Assembly (NCBI GenBank): GCA_016934415.1
Contig: JAFGSW010000025.1
Location: 62,001 to 126,000 of the forward strand
From: Spirochaetales bacterium
GTDB taxonomy: Bacteria; Spirochaetota; Spirochaetia; SZUA-6; RPPD01
Direction of reading: 5' to 3'
DNA: 64,000 bases
The notes below the pieces were generated by a model. It saw only the letters and a list, made by a program, of their open reading frames with translations. It ran no database searches and was not told the DNA's origin. Positions 1 to 8,198 of the stretch are shown in pieces. The position numbers and the translations under genes are program-made. Each line of letters opens with the position of its first letter. The first letter of the stretch is position 1.

Positions 1-342
1 CCCCTGTCGATCGTTCCTGCCTCCGCCGAGCAATTGGACGTTATTGGCGACGATTTCAACCTTGCTGCGCGGCTGGCCGTCCTGTTCCCATTTGTTTTGC
101 CGCAGTTCACCTTCGATTCCGACCTGTTTTCCCTTGACCAAATATTGTGCGATCGATTCACCCATTTTTCCCCAGATCGTCACGTCGAAGAAACTGGCTT
201 CGTCCGTCCATTGCTCGTCGACTTTTCTTCTCCGATTGACGGCGATGGATACTTTGCAGATCGGTGTGCCGGTATTCGTATACTTCATTTCGGCGTCCCT
301 GGTGAGGCGCCCAACGAGAACGACATGGTTGATATCGGCCAT
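1..342 (-). CDS. ssb: Single-stranded DNA-binding protein, C-terminus cut by window edge
   Basis: SSB coats single-stranded DNA during replication, recombination and repair. The visible 114 residues form the OB-fold half: it opens MADINHVVLVGRLTRDAEMK, followed by the typical TGTPICKVSIAVNRR strand and an FFDVTIWGK segment. The acidic C-terminal tail that recruits partner proteins lies beyond position 1. The ATG at 342-340 follows a strong AGGAGG ribosome site. It lies 26 bases downstream of rpsF on the same strand, the common rpsF-ssb(-rpsR) order, so co-transcription is likely. Confidence 0.95.
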   Translation of the reverse strand, partial: MADINHVVLVGRLTRDAEMKYTNTGTPICKVSIAVNRRRKVDEQWTDEASFFDVTIWGKMGESIAQYLVKGKQVGIEGELRQNKWEQDGQPRSKVEIVANNVQLLGGGRNDRQG

Positions 343-368
343 TTTTTCCTCCTCGCGAAATCCTCAGC

Positions 369-650
369 TTATGTATTTTTACGAATAAACATGAATTTGA
401 GGATTTCGGTTTTAATTTTCAGCGCCTTTTCAAGAGAGACCAAGCTCTGGGGGGGAGCCTCCAATTCGAAAAAAAGGTATTTCCCTCTCCGATTCTTTTT
501 TATCGGGTAGCTGAGATCCAACTCGCCTTTGTTTTCTTCCTTCAGGATTTTAATCCCGTTCGTATCGAATTCTTTTTTAAGAATGGCCGCGCCTTTTTCG
601 AAGAGTTCGGAAGCGGGTTGCAGGATGAATGTCGCCTCGTACGTGTACAT
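369..650 (-). CDS. rpsF: 30S ribosomal protein S6
   Basis: S6 is a small-subunit protein that pairs with S18 on the platform. The 93-residue product opens MYTYEATFILQP, the usual first beta strand, and has the LSYPIKKNRRGKY segment typical of the family. Length is normal. The ATG is preceded by an AGGAGG site a few bases upstream. First gene of an operon with ssb; a promoter-like element lies at 733-761. Confidence 0.95.
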   Translation of the reverse strand: MYTYEATFILQPASELFEKGAAILKKEFDTNGIKILKEENKGELDLSYPIKKNRRGKYLFFELEAPPQSLVSLEKALKIKTEILKFMFIRKNT

Positions 651-732
651 GGATCCTCCTTATGGTCTGAATGATCCACCGCATGACGAAGAAAGCGAAA
701 TTCTGCGCATCGATGGATAAAGAGGCTCCGCT

Positions 733-761
733 ACAATACCCATATTTCGCACCAATGTCAA
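733..761 (-). promoter_or_regulatory. Promoter candidate for rpsF-ssb
   Basis: Read on the minus strand: TTGACA (761-756), 17-base spacer, TATTGT (738-733), pointing at rpsF. The -35 box is a perfect match and the -10 matches four of six. It abuts the possible GTG start (762) of the divergent gene, which argues that that gene starts further in. Confidence 0.6.
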
Positions 762-797
762 GTGGAAGAAAGATATTCCGATAATAAAACTAACAAT

Positions 798-1253
798 ATG
801 ATAAATATTATACATTATGAAGACGATATTTTTTATCTTACGGCCATGGTGAAGCGGTTGTCGGACGGCGTCAAGCTTGAACTTGATATGTCCCTTTTTC
901 TCAATAAAATACTTGAAGAAATAGCCTTTCTTTCTCGCTCGATTGAGTATTTCATGGATTCTCTTCAATCATCAAAATTGAAAGTCAACAGGTTGAATTA
1001 TCTCAAGAGCATGTTTAAGCTCAATAAACTGTTCATCGAATTACTTAACGCCATTCTTACGGATCAGGTGGCGTTTGCAAAAAATCTAAAAAACCATTTT
1101 CCCCATTTGGCCGGGCTCAGGGACCGACATATCGAGCATGAGAGCGCCATCAAAGAAGCCTTGCATGTCGGGAAGGGTCCGTCCGGTCAGGAGCACGAGG
1201 TCCTTTCCGAAGAGGAATATAAAATCCTTCTGTCTCCCGATGAAGATGAATGA
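798..1253 (+). CDS. Unknown helical cytoplasmic protein
   Basis: I do not recognise this 151-residue product. It has no signal peptide or membrane segment. The sequence is rich in Leu, Lys, Glu and Ile with amphipathic spacing (residues 25-95), suggesting a helical bundle, and ends in a very acidic tail (LSEEEYKILLSPDEDE). A GTG at 762 in the same frame would add 12 residues, but it touches the -35 box of the divergent rpsF promoter, so the ATG at 798 is preferred. No good ribosome site precedes either start; GATAAT at 780-785 may be a -10 box. The opposite-strand reading frame here is less protein-like. Confidence 0.6.
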   Translation: MINIIHYEDDIFYLTAMVKRLSDGVKLELDMSLFLNKILEEIAFLSRSIEYFMDSLQSSKLKVNRLNYLKSMFKLNKLFIELLNAILTDQVAFAKNLKNHFPHLAGLRDRHIEHESAIKEALHVGKGPSGQEHEVLSEEEYKILLSPDEDE

Positions 1254-1274
1254 CACGAAGGCTCTCCGCAGCGA

Positions 1275-1406
1275 ATGAAAAAACGCCGCTTTTATCCGTT
1301 CGGAGCATGCGTCATTGAAAAAGCCGAAGGAGAGGACCGAATTCTATCATTGATGAAAAATTTGCATTTCAGCGATGTTTATAGTATAAATAAATTGGTT
1401 TCATGA
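1275..1406 (+). CDS. Possible 43-residue small ORF overlapping the next start
   Basis: An ATG at 1275 opens a 43-codon frame beginning MKKRRFYPFGACVIEK and ending in TGA at 1404-1406, giving the ATGA overlap often seen with translational coupling to the cyclase-like gene at 1403. Against it: the ribosome site is poor, and a good promoter for the downstream gene lies inside it. No homology is recognised. It may be chance. Confidence 0.2.
   Translation: MKKRRFYPFGACVIEKAEGEDRILSLMKNLHFSDVYSINKLVS
1362..1390 (+). promoter_or_regulatory. Promoter candidate for the cyclase-like pair
   Basis: TTGCAT (1362-1367), 17-base spacer, TATAAA (1385-1390). The expected start of transcription is near 1397, only about 6 bases before the ATG at 1403, and no Shine-Dalgarno sequence fits in that interval. 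The same TTGCAT-N17 layout precedes clpP at 62705. Confidence 0.5.
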
Positions 1407-2326
1407 TGAAAATACCTTCAAAATTCCAGCGTCTCCTCGAAAATTGTCTATCGCAATCCGTTTCGGTTCAGATCATGGTCAAGCTCGCAAGAATGAGCGA
1501 TCCCAATTACGACCTGTACGCACGCACCGGTTTCCCCCTCAACATTCCCATTCCCACCATTAATGCAGCTCGCCAAATCACCCAGGATATCATACGCGAA
1601 GGCAACCTGATCGACTTCGTCACGCACATGATCGACGTCGACACAAACGGGTTGATGGGAAAAAGAACAAATTTCCGTTTTCTGTCGCGCATTATCAAGG
1701 AGCTTGACGATTTCGGCTATACGTACGACGAACGGGAAAGCACGTTCGTGGAGAAGATTGACGTTAAAAAAACGGCCTATTGGGGCGTTCTCCAGGAAGG
1801 AAAAACCTACGAGCTGACGTTTCTCATGTTCGACATCGTAAAAAATTCGGAGCTTGTGCGAAGATACGAGCAGGAGGTCATCACCGAGACGTATCGTCAT
1901 ATCCGGGATATATTTTTCCGCAATGTGGAAAAACGCAACGGGCGCGTATGGTCATGGGAAGGCGACGGCGGCATCGCGGCTTTTTACTTCGAAGATAAAA
2001 ACGTCAAGGCGGTGCTGAGTGGCGTTGAAATCATGCTGGAGCTTTTTTTCTACAACATGGTGAAAAACCCTTTACATGACCGGGTGCAGATCCGCATCGC
2101 AGTTCACACCGGACCGTGCTTGTTCAGTTCCCACATGGAAAAAATCGAAAGCGATACGCTTCGGACGCTGGAAATGGTAAGCGATGAGTTCACCCTCCCG
2201 GATACCATGACCATTTCTCCGAGCGTTTATTCGGATATGGGAAGCAAACTCGAGCTGTTCTTCAAGCCGTTTCCCCTGAAAAACGGCAAGTATCTTTATC
2301 GTTACCAGCTCGAGTGGGAGGAATAA
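1403..2326 (+). CDS. Class III nucleotide cyclase-domain protein
   Basis: The 307-residue product has a helical N-terminal half (about 1-125) without recognised domain and a C-terminal class III adenylate/guanylate cyclase homology domain (about 135-305). The two metal-binding aspartates expected in this family can be placed at D144 (in FLMFDIVKNSE) and D188 (in WSWEGDGGIAAF), and the conserved strand around IRIAVHTGPC follows. If active it would make a cyclic nucleotide from ATP or GTP; the purine-specifying residues cannot be assigned with confidence. No membrane segment is visible, so it is probably cytosolic. It is followed after one base by a related gene. The start lies close behind a promoter and has no ribosome site. 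Confidence 0.75.
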   Translation: MMKIPSKFQRLLENCLSQSVSVQIMVKLARMSDPNYDLYARTGFPLNIPIPTINAARQITQDIIREGNLIDFVTHMIDVDTNGLMGKRTNFRFLSRIIKELDDFGYTYDERESTFVEKIDVKKTAYWGVLQEGKTYELTFLMFDIVKNSELVRRYEQEVITETYRHIRDIFFRNVEKRNGRVWSWEGDGGIAAFYFEDKNVKAVLSGVEIMLELFFYNMVKNPLHDRVQIRIAVHTGPCLFSSHMEKIESDTLRTLEMVSDEFTLPDTMTISPSVYSDMGSKLELFFKPFPLKNGKYLYRYQLEWEE

Positions 2327-2327
2327 G

Positions 2328-3302
2328 GTGGAGATCCTCTTTTTCACCGATTCTCCCGACGTCAGGAAAATGATGATGAAAAACCGCCTCAACCCGCATG
2401 GAATGAGCGAGTTGCGTTCGAAGCTCAACCTTCTCAACGAGCCGGGGCTGGTTTATGTCGACGCGGGTTCTTGGCGGGGAACTCCGGAAACCTTGATCAC
2501 GTCCGTCGGAAAGGGGAAATTCGTATTCCTGGGCATCATCGATTCGGGCGGGATGATCAAAAATCCGATGGCATTGATGCACAAAGGTTGTGTCGATTAT
2601 ATCGGTCAAAAGGAGTTGGCCTCCGAATTGACAAAAAGTCGCTGTTCCAAGGTCGTCTCGTACATCAAGCGATATAGAAGCGATTTCGAAGCGCCTTCCC
2701 CTCTGGTAAAAAAGAAGTCTACGAACGGAGATGATTACATCCCGGTGACTCGGGGATGGCAGGACGTGATACTCAATAAAAAATACACCTTCGCGATCAT
2801 GTTCATCGAAGTTGACGATCGAGAAGAAATGGAAAAACGATACGGGACCAAGAATCTGCGAAACGCCCTGCTGGTGTTCAGAAAATATATCGGAAAAAAC
2901 GTCGCCGCCTTCGGGGGCAAAATGTGGATTTGGTCGCAGTACGGCGGCATCATCCTGTTCCCGTTCAGTGGGGCTGAAAGCAGCGCGGTGATGTGCGCCT
3001 TCCGCATCGTCATGTATAAGTTCTTACACGACGTCGAAGAATCGCATTTCCCCAATTTCATTTCCTTTCGCATCGCCGGTCATATCGGAAACCTTGTCTA
3101 TCAGGAAAAAAACAAAGGCGAAGTTGTTTCTGATTCGATCAACACCGTTTTTCATCTCGGCCAGGAGTTCGCCGAGCCCGGATATTTTTACTTGACCGAG
3201 GATATTTTTCGCTACGCGCCGGTAGGGATAAAGAGATACTTCAGGGAATTGGGACAGTACGAAGGGAGATCAGTATATCGAATGCGCATGCCTATTTTGT
3301 AA
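2328..3302 (+). CDS. Degenerate cyclase-like protein with receiver-like N-terminus
   Basis: The 324-residue product has an N-terminal alpha/beta region (about 1-115) resembling a CheY-type receiver or pseudo-receiver, beginning MEILFFTDSPDVRKM, and a C-terminal domain (about 150-320) that aligns to the cyclase domain of the preceding gene. At the first metal position it has E161, and at the second Y205 (WSQYGG instead of WEGDGG), so catalysis by the classical mechanism is unlikely. The later SFRIAGHIGN strand matches IRIAVHTGP upstream. The GTG start is served by GAGGAATAAGG, which overlaps the end of the previous gene, so translation is probably coupled. A regulatory or heterodimer partner is the likeliest role. 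Confidence 0.7.
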   Translation: MEILFFTDSPDVRKMMMKNRLNPHGMSELRSKLNLLNEPGLVYVDAGSWRGTPETLITSVGKGKFVFLGIIDSGGMIKNPMALMHKGCVDYIGQKELASELTKSRCSKVVSYIKRYRSDFEAPSPLVKKKSTNGDDYIPVTRGWQDVILNKKYTFAIMFIEVDDREEMEKRYGTKNLRNALLVFRKYIGKNVAAFGGKMWIWSQYGGIILFPFSGAESSAVMCAFRIVMYKFLHDVEESHFPNFISFRIAGHIGNLVYQEKNKGEVVSDSINTVFHLGQEFAEPGYFYLTEDIFRYAPVGIKRYFRELGQYEGRSVYRMRMPIL

Positions 3303-3348
3303 TCGTCTGCTGATAATCTCTCTCAACCTCCGAATAGCCCTGGCCATA

Positions 3349-3377
3349 TTGAGTTTATAGACGATTCATGATACATA
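3349..3377 (+). promoter_or_regulatory. Possible promoter for membrane protein gene
   Basis: TTGAGT (3349-3354), 17-base spacer, TACATA (3372-3377), upstream of the gene at 3451. Only moderate agreement with consensus. The gap 3303-3450 shows nothing else I can name. Confidence 0.3.
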
Positions 3378-3450
3378 TGAAGAGTGCGACGGGGTGTTCT
3401 TTTTCGGTGACGTCGCATACATCATCACGCAAAAGGTTAGTGCGTCAACT

Positions 3451-3879
3451 ATGAGGATAATCGCCATCAAATGGGCTCTGGGTATTATGAACGTTTTTGT
3501 GTGCGCGTTCATCGCCTTTTCGTTCGTTTTGTCGTTTTTTTTCCCTCATGAGGGGACCCGCTGGATCATCATAGCGGCGATATCGCTTCTTGTGATCGGG
3601 TTGATGCTGATTTTCATTCATTTTTTGGAACGGAGAAGCGGAAAAAACCAATTTGCCTTGGCCGCTTTGCATCGTTTTCTTTCCGTAACGATTAAATACG
3701 TACTGACGGCGTGCGGCCTGGCGGCTTTTTTCACCTCGATCGGCTTTTTTATTATTAGCGGGAACATGAATTTTCTTCTCAACAGCGGATGTTTCATCGC
3801 CTTTACCATGATCATTATCCTCGTGGAGCTCTTTATCCGCATCATCTTGCCCCTGGCGGGAGTCGATCAGGGCGCATAG
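3451..3879 (+). CDS. Small integral membrane protein
   Basis: A 142-residue protein with about four hydrophobic segments (roughly residues 8-32, 40-60, 80-105 and 112-135), separated by short charged loops such as LERRSGKNQ. No family is recognised. The ATG at 3451 was chosen over an in-frame GTG at 3394 because the first membrane helix begins right after it and AAAGG lies about 10 bases upstream. It follows the cyclase-like pair on the same strand but has a 148-base gap and may have its own promoter. Its 3' end converges on the barrel-protein gene with only 10 bases between them. Confidence 0.6.
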   Translation: MRIIAIKWALGIMNVFVCAFIAFSFVLSFFFPHEGTRWIIIAAISLLVIGLMLIFIHFLERRSGKNQFALAALHRFLSVTIKYVLTACGLAAFFTSIGFFIISGNMNFLLNSGCFIAFTMIIILVELFIRIILPLAGVDQGA

Positions 3880-3889
3880 CGACAGCGAG

Positions 3890-5203
3890 TTAGAATGAAT
3901 AATCCAATCCGATGTTGAGGGAAAAAGGATTTACAGCTTCGGGAACAAAATTAAGAAGTTGAAGGTCCGTTTCAATCCAAACACGATACCCATGGATTTT
4001 TACTGCAGCATGAAACGCCAATTCACATTGCATTACCGAGAAGAAATATTTTATTTGCGAACGCAATTCCACGTTTCGAGTGTCCATCCCGTATTGAATC
4101 AATGCGGTTTTTTCCTCGTCTTCATTGATCGATTCATACGAATACTCAATACGTAGGTGATGCCTGGAAGAGGCCTCCAGCGTCGCATACGCCTTAATCG
4201 AATCATCACCTAAAAACGAAGAAGATTCCCACCGCTCCTTATGGGTATACGACGCGTCGAGACGAAGCGTATAATGTTCGGCGATGTCGAAAGAAAAATA
4301 CAATCCTGTTCCGAATTCATATCGGTCGTTGACATACGATTCCTGAAAAGGGTTTGTCTGGTTGTGTGTATACCCGACATTCGCCTCCATTGAAAACCAC
4401 GGAAGCGGTGAAAATCGCACAACCGTTTCGAGACCGAGGCTTTCATTGGAGTTTTCTCGAAGCGGGGTGAAGTAGTAGTGAGAGCGATAGCGGGAGAGAA
4501 AAGACAGCCGAAAGACGTCGGTGAGAAGCGTGGAATGAACGAGGGCGAACCATCCGGGAGGGTTCAACTCACTTCCGGAAAGCCCGCCGCAGAGGCTGGC
4601 GATAAAATGGGGGACGTTGAGGTCCAATTTCAGGGACGCGTTATGGAGCGCAATGCCTTGGAACGCCTGTTTCTCGAGAAACCATTGAGTTTCCTGCGCA
4701 TGCGAGTCTTGAATCATCATCTGGTAAACGCATTCAGCCGAAAAACATGAAATAACGGGCAAGCGGAAATCAAAACCGGATATCTTTCTGTCATTCGATT
4801 CCGATAAAATGAAAACCGAGAAATAGTCAGGATAAGGCCTGAACACGATTGACGGCGTGCTTATTTCTCCTGCGTCCGTTTTCATGGTAAAATCGGATGT
4901 TTCCGAAAAGATCCGGCTTCCAGGCGCACACCGGAACGGGTCATTGATAAGGCTTAACAAGCCACTGCGATAAAAAGATCCGATGAGAAAGAAGCGGCAT
5001 TCCAAACCGGTAAAAAACGTCGCTGCGCCATCCGTAAAGAAGATCGTCTTCAGTTCGGGACACGAAACGATTTTCCGAAGCACGGGTTCATGCGAATCGT
5101 ATTTATGCGTATCGCAGTAGACGTGGTCGGAAAAGGCCCAACCGGCATTCAACACAAGAAAAACAATACCTAGGATGAAATGAGAACTTTGTATGTATTT
5201 CAT
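3890..5203 (-). CDS. Exported beta-barrel-like outer membrane protein
   Basis: The 437-residue product starts with a signal peptide (MKY..., hydrophobic core ILGIVFLVLNAGWA, likely cut after AFS or nearby). The mature part, especially from about residue 210, alternates short polar-aromatic strands (YRSHYYFTP, FSMEANVGYTHNQ, YTLRLDASYTHKE, HLRIEYSYESI) and ends in phenylalanine (LDYSF), as is common for outer membrane beta barrels. No named family is recognised. The ATG has no clear ribosome site. It lies 86 bases downstream of ackA on the same strand but looks functionally unrelated. Confidence 0.65.
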   Translation of the reverse strand: MKYIQSSHFILGIVFLVLNAGWAFSDHVYCDTHKYDSHEPVLRKIVSCPELKTIFFTDGAATFFTGLECRFFLIGSFYRSGLLSLINDPFRCAPGSRIFSETSDFTMKTDAGEISTPSIVFRPYPDYFSVFILSESNDRKISGFDFRLPVISCFSAECVYQMMIQDSHAQETQWFLEKQAFQGIALHNASLKLDLNVPHFIASLCGGLSGSELNPPGWFALVHSTLLTDVFRLSFLSRYRSHYYFTPLRENSNESLGLETVVRFSPLPWFSMEANVGYTHNQTNPFQESYVNDRYEFGTGLYFSFDIAEHYTLRLDASYTHKERWESSSFLGDDSIKAYATLEASSRHHLRIEYSYESINEDEEKTALIQYGMDTRNVELRSQIKYFFSVMQCELAFHAAVKIHGYRVWIETDLQLLNFVPEAVNPFSLNIGLDYSF

Positions 5204-5289
5204 GATCGTATGTAAGCAAAAAAAATGCCAAACGTTATGTTTACAAAGAGGCGAAATTAACTATTATTTACAAAAAGACGTAATAGAAT

Positions 5290-6627
5290 TCAACGGGAAA
5301 AAGCGAGTATCGATTTCAGTTTCGGATTTTTCTCAAGTTCTGAGCGCAATCCCTCCTCACGCATGATGTTGCAATAGTCTGGCTTCTGAAATGTATAACT
5401 GAAATGCGTGTGTACGTCGTAGTGCCCCTCGATCAAGGCGACTGTGTCCTCGGTCATCACTATTTCCTCGTCCGTGGGAATGACAAATATTTTCACAGGC
5501 GATCTGTCGGCGGAGATGACGGTTTCCGCGTTCCTGGTGCGCGACAACTCGTTTTTTTCCAAGTCGACGATAAAACCAAGAGGCGCGAGACCTTCCAGAC
5601 AGCGGGCGCGGATATGAGGATTCATTTCGCCGACACCGGCGGTGAAGACGAGCGCATCGACCGTACCCAAGGCGGCGGCGTAACTCCCGATGTATTTCTT
5701 GAGTCGGTACGCTTCGATTTCTATTGCCAGGCGCGCCTGTTCCTCCCCCCGCTCGGCGGCCGCCACGACGTCGCGTCGGTCGATGTATTTTTCCGTGATG
5801 CCGAGGATGCCGCTTTTTTTGTTGAGAATATTCTCCACTTCGTTCGCCGACAGCCCTGTTTTGTTCATGATGAAGAACGGGATGGCGGGATCGATATCGC
5901 CGGAACGGGTGCCCATCACGAGGCCTTCCAGCGGTGTCAATCCCATGGAGGTATCCACGGAAATTCCACCTGCCACCGCGTTGGCGCTCACGCCGTTGCC
6001 TATGTGCAAAAGAATGAGGTTCGTGTCCTTCGGATCTTTGCCAAGGAGAACGGCGGCGCGTTTCGCGACGTAGAGGAGCGAAGTGCCGTGAAATCCGTAT
6101 TTTCGCACGTGATAGTCGCGGTACCACTCGAACGGTAGAGCGTAGATATAGGCTCGGGCCGGCATTGTCTGATGCCAGGCCGTGTCCATGACGGCGCAAT
6201 GCGGGATGTCCCGTAGAACGGCTTGAGCCGCTTCGATCCCCATGATGTTGGCCGGATTGTGAAGCGGGCTCAAGTCACTCACTTCCCGGAAGATGGAGAG
6301 TACCGACGCGTCGATGACCGTCGATTTGGAGAACCTGTCCGCCCCGTGAACCACCCGGTGTCCGACGGCCGTGATGGCGGAAAGGTCGCCGATGGCGCCG
6401 TGCTCGGGATCGAGCAGAAACGATGTTACGAGCTTGATCGCTTCGCGGTGCGTGGGACAGGGTACATCCGCCGTGCATTCGTCTTTGCCGAGTGTTTCGT
6501 GCTTGATGAATGAATTGTGCGTGTTCACCCGTTCGACGACGCCTTTGGCAATAACAAGTCTTTTTCGCCAATCGTATAGTTGATATTTTACTGAAGAACT
6601 GCCGCAGTTGAGCGTCAGGATGACCAT
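5290..6627 (-). CDS. ackA: Acetate kinase
   Basis: Converts acetyl phosphate and ADP to acetate and ATP (or the reverse), a step of fermentative energy generation. The N-terminal phosphate-binding segment [74 protein letters not shown] and [14 protein letters not shown] are the standard blocks of the acetokinase family. At 445 residues it is about 45 longer than E. coli AckA; the excess is a C-terminal tail after the last conserved block ([12 protein letters not shown] onwards). No phosphotransacetylase gene is adjacent. It lies 37 bases after prs on the same strand, with a GGGGAGA ribosome site. Confidence 0.95.
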   Translation of the reverse strand: MVILTLNCGSSSVKYQLYDWRKRLVIAKGVVERVNTHNSFIKHETLGKDECTADVPCPTHREAIKLVTSFLLDPEHGAIGDLSAITAVGHRVVHGADRFSKSTVIDASVLSIFREVSDLSPLHNPANIMGIEAAQAVLRDIPHCAVMDTAWHQTMPARAYIYALPFEWYRDYHVRKYGFHGTSLLYVAKRAAVLLGKDPKDTNLILLHIGNGVSANAVAGGISVDTSMGLTPLEGLVMGTRSGDIDPAIPFFIMNKTGLSANEVENILNKKSGILGITEKYIDRRDVVAAAERGEEQARLAIEIEAYRLKKYIGSYAAALGTVDALVFTAGVGEMNPHIRARCLEGLAPLGFIVDLEKNELSRTRNAETVISADRSPVKIFVIPTDEEIVMTEDTVALIEGHYDVHTHFSYTFQKPDYCNIMREEGLRSELEKNPKLKSILAFSR

Positions 6628-6664
6628 GTGTTCATCTCCCCTCCATCGTTTTTTCCGGACGGCG

Positions 6665-7903
6665 TTATTGTGTGCCCAGCAATTTCGTGATGATGTCGCG
6701 ATTGTCCAGCAGCGGGCTTAATGATTGGTTGAAACAGAGTCGGAAAATTGTTTTAGCGAACAGGCGAGACACGTTGGCTGAAAGATACCATTCTCGTCCG
6801 TGTAGGTTCTCATCATGGTACACAGCGTTCGTTCCGATGATGCGGTGAAAGAGGCCCTCGCGATAGGCCTGGTCGAAATGCTCGATCGCGTTGCCCGTAA
6901 AAAAGGGCAGGCTTATCGCACACACGGTTTTTTCCGCCCCCCGCTCCTTCAGGGACCTGAGCGCCACTATCATTGTCCCGCCGCTGCCGAGGATATCGTC
7001 GCCCATGAATACTATTTTTCCTTTCACCGATCCCAGAAGATTTACTCCCGCGATATTATGTTCGAGCGCGCTCCTCGTGATTTTGGAATAATCGCGTTCC
7101 TTGTACAGCATTGCGAGAGGACGGTTGATCGCGGTCGCGTAAAATTTGTTCCGATCCACCGAGCCGGTGTCTGGAGAAACGATGACGAGATTCTCGTCCT
7201 TCAGACTGACAATTGTTGCCAATGATCGAAGGATCTGGTAGGAGGCATGCAGATTCTCGAGGCGCAGACGGTTGAAGCAATTCTCGATTTCCCGGGAATG
7301 AATGTCGAGGGTGATGATCCTCGCGACGCCCATGTATTCGAGCGTTTGTCCTATCCGGGCTGCGGTCAACCCTTCCCTGCCCCTTTTTTTATGTTGGCGG
7401 GAATAAGGATAGGTGGGGAAAACGACGGTCACCCGCTCGGCGCCGGCCTGGAGAATCGCATCGACGGTCGTAAACAGGCAGAAAATGTGGTCATTGACGT
7501 TCAATACCTGCATTGTGTGCGAGCCGTGTAACGATATCGGGTACTGGTTTGCCACATCCTGAATGACGTAAATGTCCTTGCCGCGCACGCTGGTTTCAAC
7601 GGCTGTCTTAAATTCGCCGTTGGCGAACCGGGTAAAACGGGCGTTGACGCGGCAATCGGGGCGAAGCGACGAGGCGTTGGCGGCGAAGGCGCCGTTTGTC
7701 TGAATAGAGTTGAGATTGTTTTGTAATGAAATATTGTTCGATAGCGGGCGCGGCGTGGAATGGGTTTTTTTCTTCAGCGAGTTCAGCTGAAACCGGGATT
7801 TTTTCGCAGTGATGGATTTGAGATGCAGAATGATCTCTTCGGCAAACTGCGTCCCGCCAGGACAGGCGCAAATCCCTATATCGTGAAGGTTAAATCTGCT
7901 CAT
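6665..7903 (-). CDS. prs: Ribose-phosphate pyrophosphokinase, long divergent type
   Basis: Makes PRPP from ribose 5-phosphate and ATP for nucleotide, His and Trp synthesis. Family blocks are visible: [23 protein letters not shown], the flexible catalytic stretch [35 protein letters not shown], and the PRPP-binding loop as [11 protein letters not shown]. At 412 residues it is about 90 longer than the usual enzyme. The extra length is an N-terminal insertion of about 50 polar residues (around 35-85) between the first strand and the RFTRFANGE block, plus a longer C-terminus. The PRPP loop differs from the common DD-x-x-DT-x-GT form. No clear ribosome site precedes the ATG. Confidence 0.85.
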   Translation of the reverse strand: MSRFNLHDIGICACPGGTQFAEEIILHLKSITAKKSRFQLNSLKKKTHSTPRPLSNNISLQNNLNSIQTNGAFAANASSLRPDCRVNARFTRFANGEFKTAVETSVRGKDIYVIQDVANQYPISLHGSHTMQVLNVNDHIFCLFTTVDAILQAGAERVTVVFPTYPYSRQHKKRGREGLTAARIGQTLEYMGVARIITLDIHSREIENCFNRLRLENLHASYQILRSLATIVSLKDENLVIVSPDTGSVDRNKFYATAINRPLAMLYKERDYSKITRSALEHNIAGVNLLGSVKGKIVFMGDDILGSGGTMIVALRSLKERGAEKTVCAISLPFFTGNAIEHFDQAYREGLFHRIIGTNAVYHDENLHGREWYLSANVSRLFAKTIFRLCFNQSLSPLLDNRDIITKLLGTQ

Positions 7904-8198
7904 TCATGATCACTCAATCGCTTTTCGATCGGTCTTTCCAGCGGCATACGATTCATTTTTCGTAGGTTCCGTCTCTACTTCGTTTTTCATATGAAAACGA
8001 AGACGGGAAATGCGGCGAAGTGGTTGTATATAAAAAAAATCATTTTCAAAACACTCCACTTTTACCATACCATGGCGGTCCATGAATCGTCAATATTTCA
8101 ACTATACTTTACGCGTGGAAAAAGTAAATCGATTGACAAAAAAATTTTCATAGTATAATGTAGACATTCTTTCAATATACTCACGAAGAGGAAATGCC
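7904..8198. other. Divergent prs/argG intergenic region
   Basis: This 295-base gap separates divergent prs and argG. It holds the argG promoter (8133-8159) and an imperfect palindrome around 7981-7999 centred on CATATG with CGTTTT/AAAACG arms, a possible operator. No RNA gene or ORF is supported. Confidence 0.5.
8133..8159 (+). promoter_or_regulatory. argG-argH promoter
   Basis: TTGACA (8133-8138) and TATAAT (8154-8159) are both perfect consensus hexamers, but the spacer is 15 bases rather than 17, which may lower activity or call for an activator. Transcription would start near 8166, leaving a leader of about 33 bases with an AGAGGA ribosome site before the argG ATG. Confidence 0.7.

Noticed and set aside
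660-968. 102-codon minus-strand frame upstream of rpsF
   Set aside because: It includes the rpsF promoter region and overlaps the more protein-like plus-strand gene; no family match.
5205-5231. TTGGCA-N15-TACGAT promoter for the beta-barrel gene
   Set aside because: The predicted start of transcription would lie inside the coding region and the spacing is poor.
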